Source of the DNA: Mesorhizobium sp.
Lineage (GTDB): Bacteria; Pseudomonadota; Alphaproteobacteria; Rhizobiales; Rhizobiaceae
DNA length: 55,748 nucleotides
Assembly: GCF_004962925.1 (NCBI RefSeq)
Contig: NZ_SUEO01000004.1
Span: 6,840-62,587 of the forward strand
Reading direction: 5' to 3'
Position 1 is the first letter of the stretch; each line of letters opens with the position of its first letter. The notes under the pieces are model-generated. The model was given only the letters and a program-made list of their open reading frames with translations, ran no database searches and was not told the origin of the DNA. This document shows positions 15,819-24,895 of this stretch, one piece after another. Both the position numbers and the translations under genes were made by a program.

Positions 15819-18736
15819 TCCGCCGCTTCGCGCTTGCCTCCGGGCCGCCGCTCCAGCAATTCCCGCAGGAAATGCCCGGTGTAGCTGCGCTTCTCGCGTA
15901 CGATGTCCTCCGGCGTGCCCGACGCCACCAGCTCGCCGCCGCCGTCGCCGCCTTCGGGGCCAAGGTCGAGCACCCAGTCGGCGGTCTTGATCACTTCGAG
16001 ATTGTGCTCGATGACGACCACCGTGTTGCCCTGGTCGACCAGCTCGTGCAGCACTTCGAGCAGCTTGGCGACGTCGTGGAAATGCAGGCCGGTGGTCGGC
16101 TCGTCGAGGATGTAGAGCGTCTTTCCGGTCGCCTTGCGCGACAGTTCCTTGGCCAGCTTGATGCGCTGCGCCTCGCCGCCCGACAAAGTCGTCGCCTGCT
16201 GTCCGACATGGATGTAGCCGAGGCCGACCTGCTTCAGCGTGTCCAGCTTGTCGCGCACGCCGGGTACTGCGGCGAAGAAGTCGACGCCTTCCTCGACCGT
16301 CATATCGAGCACGTCGGCAATAGACTTGCCCTTGAACAAGACGTCGAGCGTCTCGCGGTTGTAGCGCTTGCCGTGGCAGACGTCGCAGGTGACATAGACG
16401 TCCGGCAGGAAGTGCATCTCGATCTTGATGACACCGTCGCCCTGGCAGGCCTCGCAGCGTCCGCCCTTGACGTTGAATGAGAAGCGACCTGGCTGATAGC
16501 CACGCGCCTTGGATTCCGGCAGGCCGGCGAACCAGTCGCGGATCGGCGTGAAGGCGCCGGTGTAGGTGGCGGGATTGGAGCGCGGCGTCCGTCCGATCGG
16601 CGATTGGTCGATATCGATGACCTTGTCGAGGAATTCGAGGCCCTCGATGCGGTCATGCTCGGCCGGGTGCTCGCGCGACCCCATGATGCGGCGCGACGCC
16701 GCCTTGAATAAGGTCTCGATCAGGAAGGTCGACTTGCCGCCGCCGGACACGCCGGTGACGGCGGTGAAGGTGCCGAGCGGGATTTCGGCGGTGACGTTCT
16801 TCAGATTGTTGCCGCGCGCGCCGACGATCTTCAAGCGCCGATTCTTCTTGGCCTCGCGACGCACGGCCGGCGTCGCGACTTCGAGCTCGCCCGACAAATA
16901 TTTGCCCGTGATCGAGGCCGGGCTCGCCATGATCTGCTGCGGCGTTCCCTGCGCGATGATGTGGCCGCCATGGATGCCGGCGGCCGGCCCGATATCGACG
17001 ACATAGTCGGCATGCAGGATGGCGTCCTCGTCGTGCTCGACGACGATCACCGTGTTGCCGATGTCGCGCAGATGCTTCAGCGTGTCGAGCAGGCGCGCAT
17101 TGTCGCGCTGGTGCAGGCCGATCGATGGTTCGTCCAGCACGTAGAGCACGCCGGTCAGGCCGGAGCCGATCTGCGAGGCCAGCCGAATGCGCTGGCTCTC
17201 GCCGCCAGACAGCGTGCCGGAATTACGCGACAGCGTCAGATAGTCGAGCCCGACATCGTTGAGGAAGCGCAGCCGCTCGCGGATCTCCTTGAGCACGCGC
17301 ACTGCGATCTCGTTCTGCTTGTCGCTGAGAGAGGCGGGCAGCTCGGTGAACCAATGGTCAGCCTTGCGGATCGACAGCTCGGTAATCTCGCCGATGTGCT
17401 TTCCGGCGATCTTCACAGCAAGCGATTCCGGCTTCAGCCGGTAGCCGCGACAGGCCGGGCAAGGCGTGGCCGACATGAAGCGCTCGATCTCCTCGCGCAT
17501 CCAGGCAGATTCGGTTTCCTTCCAGCGCCGTTCGAGATTGGGAATGACACCTTCGAAGGTCTTGGTCGTCTTGTAGGAGCGCAGACCGTCATCGTACTGG
17601 AAGGTGACCTCGCGCTCGCCGGTGCCATGCAGGATGGCTTGCTTTGCCTCTTCGGTCAGATCCCTGAATTTGTCGCCGAGCTTGAAGCCATACGCCTTGC
17701 CCAGCGCCTCCAGTGTCTGCACGTAGTAGGGGGAGGTCGATTTCGCCCATGGGCTGACGGCGCCGGCACGCAGCGACAGATTGTCGTCGGGCACGATCAG
17801 GCTGGCGTCGATCGCGCGCTGGCTGCCGAGGCCGTCGCAGGTCGGGCAGGCGCCGAACGGGTTGTTGAAGGAGAATAGCCTCGGCTCGATCTCGGGAATG
17901 GTGAAGCCGGATACAGGGCAGGCGAATTTTTCCGAGAACAGGATGCGCTCATGCGTCTCGTTCTTCGACTTGTTGACCGAATCCTCGCCGGTCTGGCTGG
18001 CGTCGAGCGGCCGGTCGGCGAATTCCGCCACTGCCAGCCCGTCGGCGAGCTTCAGCGCGGTTTCGATGGAATCCGCAAGCCGCGTCGCCAGGTCGCCACG
18101 CACGACGATGCGGTCGACGACGACGTCGAGGTCGTGCTTGTATTTCTTGTCCAGCGCCGGCACGTCGGCAATTTCGTAGAAGATGCCGTCGACCTTGACC
18201 CTCTGGAAGCCTTTCTTCTGCAGATCCAGCAGTTCCTTGCGGTACTCGCCTTTGCGGCCGCGCACCATTGGCGCCAGGATGAACAGGCGCGTGCCTTCCT
18301 CGACCGCCAGCACGCGGTCGACCATCTGCGACACCGTCTGGCTCTCGATCGGCAGGCCGGTGGCCGGCGAATAAGGGATGCCGACGCGCGCGAACAGCAG
18401 CCGCATGTAGTCGTAGATCTCGGTAACGGTGCCGACCGTCGAGCGCGGGTTCTTCGACGTGGTCTTCTGCTCGATTGAGATGGCTGGCGACAGGCCGTCG
18501 ATCTGGTCGACGTCTGGCTTCTGCATCATTTCGAGGAATTGCCGCGCATAGGCCGACAGGCTCTCGACGTAGCGGCGCTGGCCCTCAGCATAGATGGTGT
18601 CGAAGGCGAGCGACGACTTGCCGGACCCCGACAGGCCGGTCATGACGATCAGGCTGTCACGCGGCAGGTCGAGATCGACATTCTTCAGATTGTGTTCGCG
18701 CGCCCCGCGAATGGAAAGATATTTATGGTCGGCCAT
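15815..18736 (-). CDS. uvrA: Excinuclease ABC subunit A
   Basis: Damage-recognition ATPase of nucleotide excision repair, acting with UvrB and UvrC. The 973-residue protein has two ABC ATPase modules. The first has Walker [10 protein letters not shown] at 34-42 and the signature [16 protein letters not shown]. The second has GVSGGGKST and [16 protein letters not shown] with [13 protein letters not shown]. Zinc modules appear as CPVSGF...CPTC in the first half and CEAC...CDVC in the second. The start at 18736 ([20 protein letters not shown]) is the family N-terminus; the open frame extends upstream without homology. A LexA box lies 150 bases upstream. Confidence 0.97.
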   Translation of the reverse strand: MADHKYLSIRGAREHNLKNVDLDLPRDSLIVMTGLSGSGKSSLAFDTIYAEGQRRYVESLSAYARQFLEMMQKPDVDQIDGLSPAISIEQKTTSKNPRSTVGTVTEIYDYMRLLFARVGIPYSPATGLPIESQTVSQMVDRVLAVEEGTRLFILAPMVRGRKGEYRKELLDLQKKGFQRVKVDGIFYEIADVPALDKKYKHDLDVVVDRIVVRGDLATRLADSIETALKLADGLAVAEFADRPLDASQTGEDSVNKSKNETHERILFSEKFACPVSGFTIPEIEPRLFSFNNPFGACPTCDGLGSQRAIDASLIVPDDNLSLRAGAVSPWAKSTSPYYVQTLEALGKAYGFKLGDKFRDLTEEAKQAILHGTGEREVTFQYDDGLRSYKTTKTFEGVIPNLERRWKETESAWMREEIERFMSATPCPACRGYRLKPESLAVKIAGKHIGEITELSIRKADHWFTELPASLSDKQNEIAVRVLKEIRERLRFLNDVGLDYLTLSRNSGTLSGGESQRIRLASQIGSGLTGVLYVLDEPSIGLHQRDNARLLDTLKHLRDIGNTVIVVEHDEDAILHADYVVDIGPAAGIHGGHIIAQGTPQQIMASPASITGKYLSGELEVATPAVRREAKKNRRLKIVGARGNNLKNVTAEIPLGTFTAVTGVSGGGKSTFLIETLFKAASRRIMGSREHPAEHDRIEGLEFLDKVIDIDQSPIGRTPRSNPATYTGAFTPIRDWFAGLPESKARGYQPGRFSFNVKGGRCEACQGDGVIKIEMHFLPDVYVTCDVCHGKRYNRETLDVLFKGKSIADVLDMTVEEGVDFFAAVPGVRDKLDTLKQVGLGYIHVGQQATTLSGGEAQRIKLAKELSRKATGKTLYILDEPTTGLHFHDVAKLLEVLHELVDQGNTVVVIEHNLEVIKTADWVLDLGPEGGDGGGELVASGTPEDIVREKRSYTGHFLRELLERRPGGKREAAE

Positions 18737-18886
18737 CGCCGGTCGCCGCCTCAGATCTGGAATCTCATGGGATGGCGGGTTGTCCCGGCCATCCCCTATG
18801 TAGGTAATTTCGTCACCTTTTCGAGAGACACCACAACTCTCGACCAAAGCCTTTAACCGTCTTTCGCGCAGGCGAGCAAGCGGAAA

Positions 18887-18901
18887 GAACAAAGGCCGAA
18901 C
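18887..18901 (-). promoter_or_regulatory. LexA (SOS) box upstream of uvrA
   Basis: GAAC AAAGGCC GAAC on the plus strand, or GTTC-N7-GTTC reading toward uvrA, is an exact match to the alphaproteobacterial LexA direct repeat. It is the only such box found near uvrA and makes SOS induction of the uvrA transcript likely. Confidence 0.75.
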
Positions 18902-19543
18902 ACGCTCCTGACAAAAGCGTCCATGAAACCAGCTTCACAAGCCGCCCCATCATGGTGGGTTTAAAGTTTCAGGCGTTTGCTGGCTCGCGAACCTTCTCTG
19001 ACAAGCAAAAGAGCAGAAGACGAATCCCACAAGGCCGACAGGATAGATAGTGCAGCGCGCAGCACTCTAATCCACGGCCGATGCCGCGCTGCTCAAAACT
19101 GCAGCGGATTTCGGATTTGCCGTATAAGCGATCACATTTTTTGTAATCGGCTATCCAACTGTTGACGTCTCTGCCTCAGAGAGTCAGACTCTGAACGTCA
19201 CCGAAGCCGGCCGTCTTTCGATGGCCTCGCCACCCTAAGGTGGCCTGCTAGACGTCGCAGGCTTTTGCGATATGTGCTTCGGACGACACCAGTCGCAATG
19301 GACAGAAGAGGAGAGCAGAAGGAATGACTCCACCGGACAGTCCCTTGAGGCTCCACGTGTCGGTGGAGCCGCGGCAGGCATAAGTGCCAGGGCTAGGCGT
19401 TTGCGCCGCCCGACAAACCGTGACCTGCCGATCCTTATAAAAATCAGAGACCACTAGTCGGATCAGCGGCTGAACACCGCAAAGCATCCGAAATCGAACG
19501 CCGGCAGTATATTCCCGGCAAGTTTGGATTTTAAATCCAAGAA
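18902..19543. other. Long intergenic stretch without a recognised gene
   Basis: About 640 bases with no convincing protein gene. Small structures are visible: GCCACC-CTAA-GGTGGC near 19230, an 8-bp hairpin GGCTCCAC/GTGGAGCC near 19350-19371, and the near-perfect palindrome TTGGATTTTAAATCCAA at 19524-19540. No tmRNA tag, RNase P or 4.5S RNA core sequence was found on either strand. An unannotated small RNA is possible but not shown. Confidence 0.4.
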
Positions 19544-19578
19544 AGCCCCGACCGTTTTGCTGAAGCAACGGCGGGGCT
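19544..19578 (-). terminator. Rho-independent terminator, probably for the minus-strand gene at 19640
   Basis: AGCCCCG (19544-19550) plus CCGTT (19552-19556) pair with AACGG (19567-19571) and CGGGGCT (19572-19578). On the minus strand the stem is followed at once by TTTCTT. On the plus strand the following ATTCGTTTC is a weaker T-tract, so it may work both ways. Confidence 0.7.
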
Positions 19579-19639
19579 ATTCGTTTCAGATGACCGCAGG
19601 CGCACGGGCTGCCTTGTGGCAGCGATGAAGGCAGATGGC

Positions 19640-19933
19640 CTATCGCCGGGAGGGCTTGATCGAGCCGGCGCCGACATCGAAGGTTATACTGCCGGAAATC
19701 CTGACATCGGTATCGCCGATCTTGAACTGGCCGTTGTTATCGTTGCCGGGCACGGCATCGTCGGGTTCGGGAGCCGGTTTGGTGATGCGATAGTCGTCGG
19801 CCACGCCGGGCAGCGTGGTTTTGTGCGAAGGCGTTAAATTGTCTTCGGCAAACGCCGTGCCGGAGGTCATCGCCGCGACGGCGATCCCGATGGTCAGCCG
19901 GTTCAAACTAATGCGTGGATCTTTGTCGGACAT
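19640..19933 (-). CDS. Small secreted hypothetical protein
   Basis: A 97-residue protein with a Sec signal peptide (MSDKDPRISLNRLTIGIAVA, then AMTSGTAFA cleavage). The mature part contains a proline/aspartate-rich linker (KPAPEPDDAVPGNDNN) and a short C-terminal beta pair (QFKIGDTDVRISGSITFDVG). The FKIGDTDVRISGSITFDVG segment resembles the first strand of porin-like or outer-membrane beta proteins, but the protein is too short for a barrel. I do not recognise the family. It is 101 bases downstream of clpP on the same strand and ends before a terminator. An in-frame ATG at 19984 is possible but would bury the signal peptide. Confidence 0.6.
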   Translation of the reverse strand: MSDKDPRISLNRLTIGIAVAAMTSGTAFAEDNLTPSHKTTLPGVADDYRITKPAPEPDDAVPGNDNNGQFKIGDTDVRISGSITFDVGAGSIKPSRR

Positions 19934-20034
19934 CGAACGACCATATCGCCGCACAGGGCCTGAAGCCAGACCGGTGGTGATCAAACTTGCCGAACGGGCT
20001 TGGCTGTTGCCGCTTATGGTGTTCGGCTACCCCT

Positions 20035-20640
20035 TCACGCCGCCTGTTTGCGCGTATCGAATACATGATCGACAAGGCCCCATGTCTTTGCCTCCGCGGC
20101 GGTCATGAAATAGTCGCGGTCGAGCGTGCGTTCGACCTCTTCATAAGTGCGGCCGCAGTGATGCGCATAGAGTTCGGTCATGCGCTTCTTGGTGCGCAAG
20201 ATGCCTTCGGCGTGACGCTGGATATCGGAAGCCTGACCCTGAAAGCCGCCCAGCGGCTGGTGCAGCACGATGCTGGTGTTGGGCAGCGCGATGCGCCGGC
20301 CTGGCGTGCCCGCCATCAGCAGGAACGAGGCCATCGAGGCGGCAAAGCCCATGCAGACGGTGGATACCGGGCTGCGGATATACTGCATCGTGTCGTAGAT
20401 GGCGAAGCCGCTGGTCACCACGCCGCCCGGCGAATTGATGTAGAGCGATATCTCCTTGTCGGGATTGTCGGATTCCAGCGATAGAAGCTGGGCACAGACC
20501 AGCGCCGACACATTGTCGTCGATCGGGCCGTTGATGAAGACGATGCGCTCGCGCAGCAGCCGCGAAAAAATGTCGAAGGCGCGTTCGCCGCGGCTCGACT
20601 GCTCGATCACCATCGGCACCAGGTTGGCAAGACCGCTCAT
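20035..20640 (-). CDS. clpP: ClpP-family serine protease (probable paralogue)
   Basis: Proteolytic subunit that forms a barrel and degrades unfolded substrates with a Clp ATPase. In the 201 residues the catalytic triad can be placed: S102 (GFAASMASF), H127 (LHQPLGG) and D176 (LDRDYF). The usual AASMGAFLL is AASMASFLL here. No clpX or clpA lies nearby; instead it is 21 bases downstream of an SRPBCC gene in an ArsR-led operon, which suggests an accessory ClpP isoform rather than the housekeeping copy that normally precedes clpX. Rhizobia commonly carry two or three clpP genes. The symbol refers to the family only. Confidence 0.88.
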   Translation of the reverse strand: MSGLANLVPMVIEQSSRGERAFDIFSRLLRERIVFINGPIDDNVSALVCAQLLSLESDNPDKEISLYINSPGGVVTSGFAIYDTMQYIRSPVSTVCMGFAASMASFLLMAGTPGRRIALPNTSIVLHQPLGGFQGQASDIQRHAEGILRTKKRMTELYAHHCGRTYEEVERTLDRDYFMTAAEAKTWGLVDHVFDTRKQAA

Positions 20641-20661
20641 CGTTTTTCTCCGTTATGTGGC

Positions 20662-21147
20662 TCAGGCCGCGCGCAGGAAGAGGCGAGGCGTGTTTGCGGC
20701 AATGGTCTGTTTGGGCTCGTGTGCGTTGAGCGAAAGCCGGCAACCGGCGCCCACCATCGCAACCGCGGGCGTAGCTACCCGCGCAAAGCCATCGTGGACG
20801 ATGCGCAGATGCGTGCCGCCTGACACGGTGCGGTCGAGCGTGAAGGTGACAATGCTATCCAGTGGGCTGGCGAGCGGATCCGCTGCATTGCCAGGCTCCG
20901 GCCGCTCCCGCCAGGAGTAGCGCAGCAGGCGTTCCGGCTCGGCGTCGAGGACTTCGCACTCGATCGGTGCGTCCGGCTTGGCAAAGGCAAAGCGGCTGCC
21001 GATCTCGGGCTTGATGTCGTTCGGCATCATCCAGGCCGCGAGCAGGTCCGGCACCGTCAGCGCCCGCCACACTTTTTCCGGCGGGTCTGGAAGCTCGCAC
21101 TCGAACTCGATCGAGTCCGTCGCGTCCGAATGCTGTTTTGCCGTCAT
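20662..21147 (-). CDS. SRPBCC (AHSA1-like) domain protein
   Basis: A 161-residue protein of the START/Bet v1-like superfamily, which binds hydrophobic ligands in a helix-grip pocket. Typical features are IEFECELPDPPEKVWRALT at 13-31 followed by LAAWMMPND, a middle strand pair around CEVLDAEPERLLRYSW and the THLRIVHDGF near 115. The C-terminal 45 residues are less typical and may be a family-specific extension. It overlaps the ArsR gene by 4 bases. ArsR-SRPBCC pairs are a common two-gene module in proteobacteria; the ligand is unknown. Confidence 0.8.
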   Translation of the reverse strand: MTAKQHSDATDSIEFECELPDPPEKVWRALTVPDLLAAWMMPNDIKPEIGSRFAFAKPDAPIECEVLDAEPERLLRYSWRERPEPGNAADPLASPLDSIVTFTLDRTVSGGTHLRIVHDGFARVATPAVAMVGAGCRLSLNAHEPKQTIAANTPRLFLRAA

Positions 21148-21458
21148 TGATCCATATCCTTCAAAACCGCCTTGAGCCGTTCGATACGCTCGGGCCAGAA
21201 CGCACGGTAGCGCTCGATCCAGCCGAGCAGTGGGTCAAGCCCTTGCGGATCGGCGCGATAATAGGCGTTGCGGCCGGCTCGCCGCTCGACCACCAGACCG
21301 GCGCCGCGCAGCACCGCGAGATGCTGCGACACGGCCGGTTGCGACACGGTCATGCCGCCGCGCAGTTCCGATACGGTCATCTCGCCGGCGGAGAGCCGTT
21401 CGTAGACAGCGCGGCGCGTCGGGTCGGAAAGCGCTCGAAAAATCTCTGCTTCGATCAT
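21144..21458 (-). CDS. ArsR family transcriptional repressor
   Basis: A 104-residue winged-helix regulator. The HTH covers about 25-60 (MTVSELRGGMTVSQPAVSQHLAVL region), preceded by the family opening IFRALSDPTRRAVYERL. The metal-binding ELCVCDL motif of ArsR/SmtB is absent (EMTVSELRGG instead), placing it in the non-metal group that usually partners SRPBCC genes. It is first in the operon arsR-SRPBCC-clpP-secreted protein, and a 16-bp palindrome lies 10 bases before its ATG, so autorepression is likely. Confidence 0.88.
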   Translation of the reverse strand: MIEAEIFRALSDPTRRAVYERLSAGEMTVSELRGGMTVSQPAVSQHLAVLRGAGLVVERRAGRNAYYRADPQGLDPLLGWIERYRAFWPERIERLKAVLKDMDQ

Positions 21459-21467
21459 GGCAGAAGC

Positions 21468-21483
21468 ATAAGTCTACACTTAT
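21468..21483 (-). promoter_or_regulatory. Palindromic operator before the ArsR gene
   Basis: ATAAGT-CTAC-ACTTAT is a perfect 6-4-6 inverted repeat placed 10 bases upstream of the ArsR start. Its size and composition fit operators of ArsR-type repressors. Binding is inferred. Confidence 0.65.
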
Positions 21484-21522
21484 TGGTTTGGCAAGCCGTG
21501 TTTTTAGGCAGGCGCAGTTTTT

Positions 21523-21912
21523 TTACAAGACCGCTGGAAGCCAGCGCCTCACCATCTCAGTGGATCCGTTGAATGTCGCCTCGAAAATTGGTGACGCGAG
21601 CACGGCCTGTATATGAAGCATCTCTGAGCCGACGTTTCGGAAGCCATGTTTCCTGTGCGCGGAGACAACAAGCGACTGTCCGGCAGCCAAGACGACACGG
21701 TCTTCATCGATCCACATCTCGGCCTTCCCGGCGATCACAGTAAGCACTTCCTCGACCGGGTGCCAATGTGTTGGGGCGCCAACTGCCGGTTCGACCCATT
21801 GTTCAAATATGCAAAGTTGAGTTGCGCCGTTGCGAGCTGAGACGTGCATGCGAGTCTTTACTCCCGCTCGCCACTCTTCTTGCGGCTGGTCGTCATGCGC
21901 AACCGTCTCCAT
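21523..21912 (-). CDS. Cupin domain protein
   Basis: A 129-residue single-domain beta-barrel protein. The first cupin motif is visible as HWHPVEEVLTVIAGKAEM (about 47-64), with two His and a Glu as likely metal ligands. The second motif is H(KHGFRNVGSE) near 89, followed by a strand carrying HIQAV. The function is not specified by the sequence; small cupins range from metal-dependent enzymes to ligand-binding proteins. An AGGGCGAA region precedes the ATG. It is the gene nearest to ssb and transcribed away from it. Confidence 0.78.
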   Translation of the reverse strand: METVAHDDQPQEEWRAGVKTRMHVSARNGATQLCIFEQWVEPAVGAPTHWHPVEEVLTVIAGKAEMWIDEDRVVLAAGQSLVVSAHRKHGFRNVGSEMLHIQAVLASPIFEATFNGSTEMVRRWLPAVL

Positions 21913-21980
21913 CGTGTTCGCCCTCGATCCTAAAGGTCGTGGAAATTCGACGCCAAGACACTACTTGTTACTGACAACCA

Positions 21981-22020
21981 TTGACAGCGCAGAACCTCCA
22001 TTCTAGAACGAAAAGAGAAC
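21981..22020 (+). promoter_or_regulatory. ssb promoter with overlapping LexA box
   Basis: TTGACA at 21981-21986 and TAGAAC at 22004-22009 are separated by 17 bases, a good housekeeping promoter. The -10 element overlaps GAAC-GAAAAGA-GAAC at 22006-22020, an exact GAAC-N7-GAAC LexA box. LexA binding there would block polymerase, so ssb should be induced by DNA damage. Confidence 0.8.
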
Positions 22021-22121
22021 AAAAACCTTGTGGGAAAAGCCAGCCACAGCAAGCGGAGAGAACCCACACTCTATAAGGTGCAGCGACAAAAATTTGTTTC
22101 GGATGAGCGCGGAGAAGTATC

Positions 22122-22646
22122 ATGGCGGGTAGCGTCAACAAGGTCATTCTGGTGGGCAATCTCGGGGCGGACCCGGAAATCCGCCGTTTGAATTCGGGTG
22201 AGCCGGTCGTCAACATCCGCGTCGCCACGTCGGAAAGCTGGCGCGACAAGACTTCCGGCGAGCGCAAGGAAAAGACCGAGTGGCACAACGTCGTCATCTT
22301 CAACGACCAGCTCGCCAAGGTAGCTGAGCAGTATCTGAAGAAGGGTGCTAAGGTTTACGTCGAGGGCCAGTTGCAGACGCGCAAATGGCAGGACCAGACC
22401 GGCAATGACCGCTACACGACCGAAATCGTGCTGCAGAAATTCCGTGGCGAGCTGCAGATGCTCGACGCACGCGGGCAGGGCGAGGGCGGTCAGGTCGGTA
22501 GCTATGCCGGTGGCGGCAGCAGCCGCGGTTCCGATTTCGGCCAGTCCGGCCCGGGCGAGAGTTTCAATCGTGGCGGCGGCGGCGGCAACAAGAGCGGCGG
22601 TGGCGGCGGTTCGTCGCGCGAACTGGATGACGAAATTCCGTTCTGA
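22122..22646 (+). CDS. ssb: Single-stranded DNA-binding protein
   Basis: Coats single-stranded DNA during replication, repair and recombination. The 174-residue protein has an N-terminal OB fold (about 5-110: [48 protein letters not shown]), a Gly/Ser-rich flexible linker with repeated Gly runs (about 120-165), and the conserved acidic tip DDEIPF that recruits partner proteins. A GGAGAAG ribosome-binding site precedes the ATG by 6 bases. Expression is likely controlled by LexA from the promoter about 100 bases upstream. A 13-bp-stem terminator-like hairpin follows. Confidence 0.97.
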   Translation: MAGSVNKVILVGNLGADPEIRRLNSGEPVVNIRVATSESWRDKTSGERKEKTEWHNVVIFNDQLAKVAEQYLKKGAKVYVEGQLQTRKWQDQTGNDRYTTEIVLQKFRGELQMLDARGQGEGGQVGSYAGGGSSRGSDFGQSGPGESFNRGGGGGNKSGGGGGSSRELDDEIPF

Positions 22647-22709
22647 TTTCTTGGGACGGACGACCCTTACGCGGGCGAAAAACGCCAGCTACTTGGGGCC
22701 ACGAATTGG

Positions 22710-22742
22710 CGTCCCGAAAATCTGTCTTGGATTTTCGGGACG
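22710..22742 (+). terminator. Hairpin with 13-bp perfect stem after ssb
   Basis: CGTCCCGAAAATC (22710-22722) pairs exactly with GATTTTCGGGACG (22730-22742) around a 7-base loop. The following TTGTGCATTT is only partly T-rich. It lies 64 bases after the ssb stop and just before the osmC gene, so it probably ends or attenuates the ssb transcript. Confidence 0.65.
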
Positions 22743-22757
22743 TTGTGCATTTGAGTG

Positions 22758-23207
22758 ATGCGCAGTGAAAGGACGTATCAGGTGAAAGCGCGGGTCAAAT
22801 GGGTCGAGGAGCGCACCTTTGTCGGCGAATCCGGCAGCGGTCACAAGGTGGTGCTGGGGACCGCGTTCGGGCCGGAAGGCAGGACCCCGGGGCCGAGCCC
22901 GATGGAACTGGTGCTGCTCGGCACTGGCGGCTGCTCGGCCTATGATGTCGTCCACATCCTCGAAAAGGGGCGCGAGGCGGTTGAAGACTGCGTGGTCGAA
23001 CTCGACGCCGACCGGGCAGAAGTCGATCCAAGGGTATTCACGCGCATCCATATGCATTTCGTCGTCAAGGGCCGGGCGCTCTCGCACGACAAGGTGAAAC
23101 GGGCGATCGCGCTTTCGATCGAAAAATACTGCTCGGCCTCGGCGATGATGGCCAAGACCGCCGAGATCACCCACGACTTCGAAGTTATCGATACGACAGC
23201 TAAATAG
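22758..23207 (+). CDS. OsmC family protein
   Basis: A 149-residue protein of the OsmC/Ohr superfamily, cytoplasmic thiol-dependent peroxidases that reduce organic hydroperoxides. The two redox cysteines are present: C59 in LGTGGCSAYDVV and C125 in EKYCSASAMM. The family segment GPEGRTPGPSPMELVL precedes the first. The pattern fits the YhfA-like branch more than Ohr. A GTG directly upstream at 22755 could also serve as start. It is single, between the ssb hairpin and a convergent operon. Confidence 0.85.
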   Translation: MRSERTYQVKARVKWVEERTFVGESGSGHKVVLGTAFGPEGRTPGPSPMELVLLGTGGCSAYDVVHILEKGREAVEDCVVELDADRAEVDPRVFTRIHMHFVVKGRALSHDKVKRAIALSIEKYCSASAMMAKTAEITHDFEVIDTTAK

Positions 23208-23336
23208 GATAGCGTCGTCGCGCGAGCTTAACGACGAGGCCCGTGTGACAACCGGCGTTCAGGGGCCGTTTGTTTCTTGGGACGCGGCTCGGGTTCCCTG
23301 GTGGAATACCAATCGCCAATGCCCACCGGTGCGTTT

Positions 23337-23657
23337 TCATACGGAACTGCGCAGTGACGGAATAGCTGTTTCTTTCTTGGGCCTTAGCCGGTAAGTCAAA
23401 AGCAACACCTCAGGCGCCAATTGAACTGTTCTGACGTCGGTCATCTCGAGCGCATCATCCGGTGCCGGTTCGGCTTTCGACGCAGAAAGCGCTGCCAGAA
23501 TCGATCTCTTGTCGTATTCGTTGCCGGATTTTCCGAACTCGATCATGCCGTCGTCGAGCACGGTTTCAAGAAAATCCGGGTCATAGCGGGTCGGCGCTCG
23601 CAACAATGCGAGCTCCAGCTCGACGATCTTGGGATCGGCTACCGGATCTGACGTCAT
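23337..23657 (-). CDS. DUF4440 / NTF2-like protein
   Basis: A 106-residue protein that appears to be a small SnoaL/NTF2-like fold: an N-terminal helix (VELELALLRAPTRYDPDFLE), then LDDGMIEFGKSGNEYDKRSI, typical of DUF4440, and late strands around VRTVQLAPEVLLLTYRL. Enzymatic or binding function is unknown. It starts within the stop of marC (4-base overlap), so the two are translationally coupled. The frame continues upstream through marC in another frame without meaning. Confidence 0.7.
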   Translation of the reverse strand: MTSDPVADPKIVELELALLRAPTRYDPDFLETVLDDGMIEFGKSGNEYDKRSILAALSASKAEPAPDDALEMTDVRTVQLAPEVLLLTYRLRPKKETAIPSLRSSV

Positions 23658-24283
23658 ACCGCCATCAGCGCCTTGATGCCGTCGGCGACGAACTGCACGG
23701 CGAGCGCCGCCAGGATGACGCCGAGCAGCCGTGTCAGGATCGAGCGGCCGGTCTGGCCGAGGATGCGGTCGATGCGCTCGGCCAGCACGAACACCAGGTA
23801 GGTGATGACAAGGCAGATCGCGATGATGCCGACAAGTGCTGCCTGCGCGCCAAAACCTGGAAAAGAGCCGGACAGCAGGACGGTCGCTGAAATCGCGCCC
23901 GGACCGGCGATCAGCGGGATCGCCAGCGGGAAGGCGGCTATGTTGTGGATCATGTCCTTGGTGATGGCGACATCGCCGATCTTCTCCTTGCGGTCCTGCC
24001 GGCGCTCGAACACCATTTCGAAGGCGATGAAGAACAGCAGGAAGCCGCCGGCGACGCGGAAGGCCGGCAGCGTGATGCCGAACACCGACAGGATCGATGC
24101 GCCAGCGATTGCGAACAGCGCCATCACCAGGAAGCCGATGATCGAGGCGCGCACGGAAACCTGGTTGCGCTCCTCGCGGTTCATGCCGCGTGTTACGGCG
24201 AGGAAGAGTGGTGCCAGGCCAGGTGGATCGATGGTCACGAGAATGGTGACGAAGGCGTTGAACAGGCTGTCGAAGCTCGGCAT
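23654..24283 (-). CDS. MarC family integral membrane protein
   Basis: A 209-residue inner-membrane protein with six predicted hydrophobic helices, of the MarC/UPF0056 family. The family motifs are TIDPPGLAPLFLAVT near residue 17, the MNREER loop, and IPLIAGPGAISATVLL near 123. The family was once linked to multiple antibiotic resistance but that was not upheld, so transport substrate and role remain unknown. It overlaps the DUF4440 gene. Confidence 0.88.
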   Translation of the reverse strand: MPSFDSLFNAFVTILVTIDPPGLAPLFLAVTRGMNREERNQVSVRASIIGFLVMALFAIAGASILSVFGITLPAFRVAGGFLLFFIAFEMVFERRQDRKEKIGDVAITKDMIHNIAAFPLAIPLIAGPGAISATVLLSGSFPGFGAQAALVGIIAICLVITYLVFVLAERIDRILGQTGRSILTRLLGVILAALAVQFVADGIKALMAV

Positions 24284-24358
24284 CTGACCCTCCCCACCGG
24301 GCCGCGCCCGAGACCCTGCATTGGTAGAGCAAAGCAGTGTCAGAGGAAACCGTGCAGG

Positions 24359-24895
24359 TCAGGTGCTGACGGCTCGCCGTGCCAGGAACTCGACTTCGAG
24401 CCGCCAGGTCGCGCCGTCGTCCTGCGAACGTTCGCCCAGCCAGCGGAACGAATTTTCGGTAATGCCTTGAAAGCTCCAGCGCACCGAGGCGCCGGTGCCG
24501 TCAGCGCCTTCCTGGACGATGGTGTCGCCCTCGGCTCGGCCGAGCTGGCGGCTGTAGTATTGGGTGCGCGGATCGCTCCAGAAGATGTGCCAGGCGTCGA
24601 CGCCGGGGTCATAGACGCGCAGTGTCGTGCCATAGAAGGTCCATTTGCCGAGCGACGGCGAGGGACCGGCGTCGCGCGCGGGCAGGATCCATACGTCCTG
24701 GATCGCCCGGCCTTCGAGCACCCAGCCGAAATGGACCTCGCCGCGCCCGGTCAGCACCTGGCCGTCTTCGAGATGACGCGTGGCGTCGAATGTCCAGGGG
24801 CCGACGAAGCGGCCGTAAAGGTTCAGTTTTTCCGCCAAGTCCGCCGCAGGCCCGTCGCTGTGCAAGGCTTCGGCAAAGGAAGATGAATTGAGCAT
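24359..24895 (-). CDS. Hypothetical protein, DUF1579-like
   Basis: A 178-residue cytoplasmic protein with a lipocalin-like rhythm of strands: LYGRFVGPWTFDATRH, GEVHFGWVLEGRAIQDVWI, YGTTLRVYDPGVDAWHIFW, and RWLGERSQDDGATWRLEVEF. This pattern of FxGxW and WxxEGR motifs is that of DUF1579-type small-molecule-binding beta barrels. Function is unknown. It is divergent from the AraC regulator, with a 149-base shared upstream region, so the regulator may control it. Confidence 0.65.
   Translation of the reverse strand: MLNSSSFAEALHSDGPAADLAEKLNLYGRFVGPWTFDATRHLEDGQVLTGRGEVHFGWVLEGRAIQDVWILPARDAGPSPSLGKWTFYGTTLRVYDPGVDAWHIFWSDPRTQYYSRQLGRAEGDTIVQEGADGTGASVRWSFQGITENSFRWLGERSQDDGATWRLEVEFLARRAVST

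Noticed and set aside
18902..19640. tmRNA, 6S RNA, RNase P or 4.5S RNA in the large gap
   Set aside because: No tag-peptide frame of the rhizobial ANDNYAEARLAA type, no RNase P core and no 4.5S GGAAGGAAGCA-type loop was seen on either strand.
22501..22620. Repeats in the glycine-rich part of ssb
   Set aside because: The GGC-rich sequence simply encodes the flexible SSB linker; no separate repeat element is indicated.
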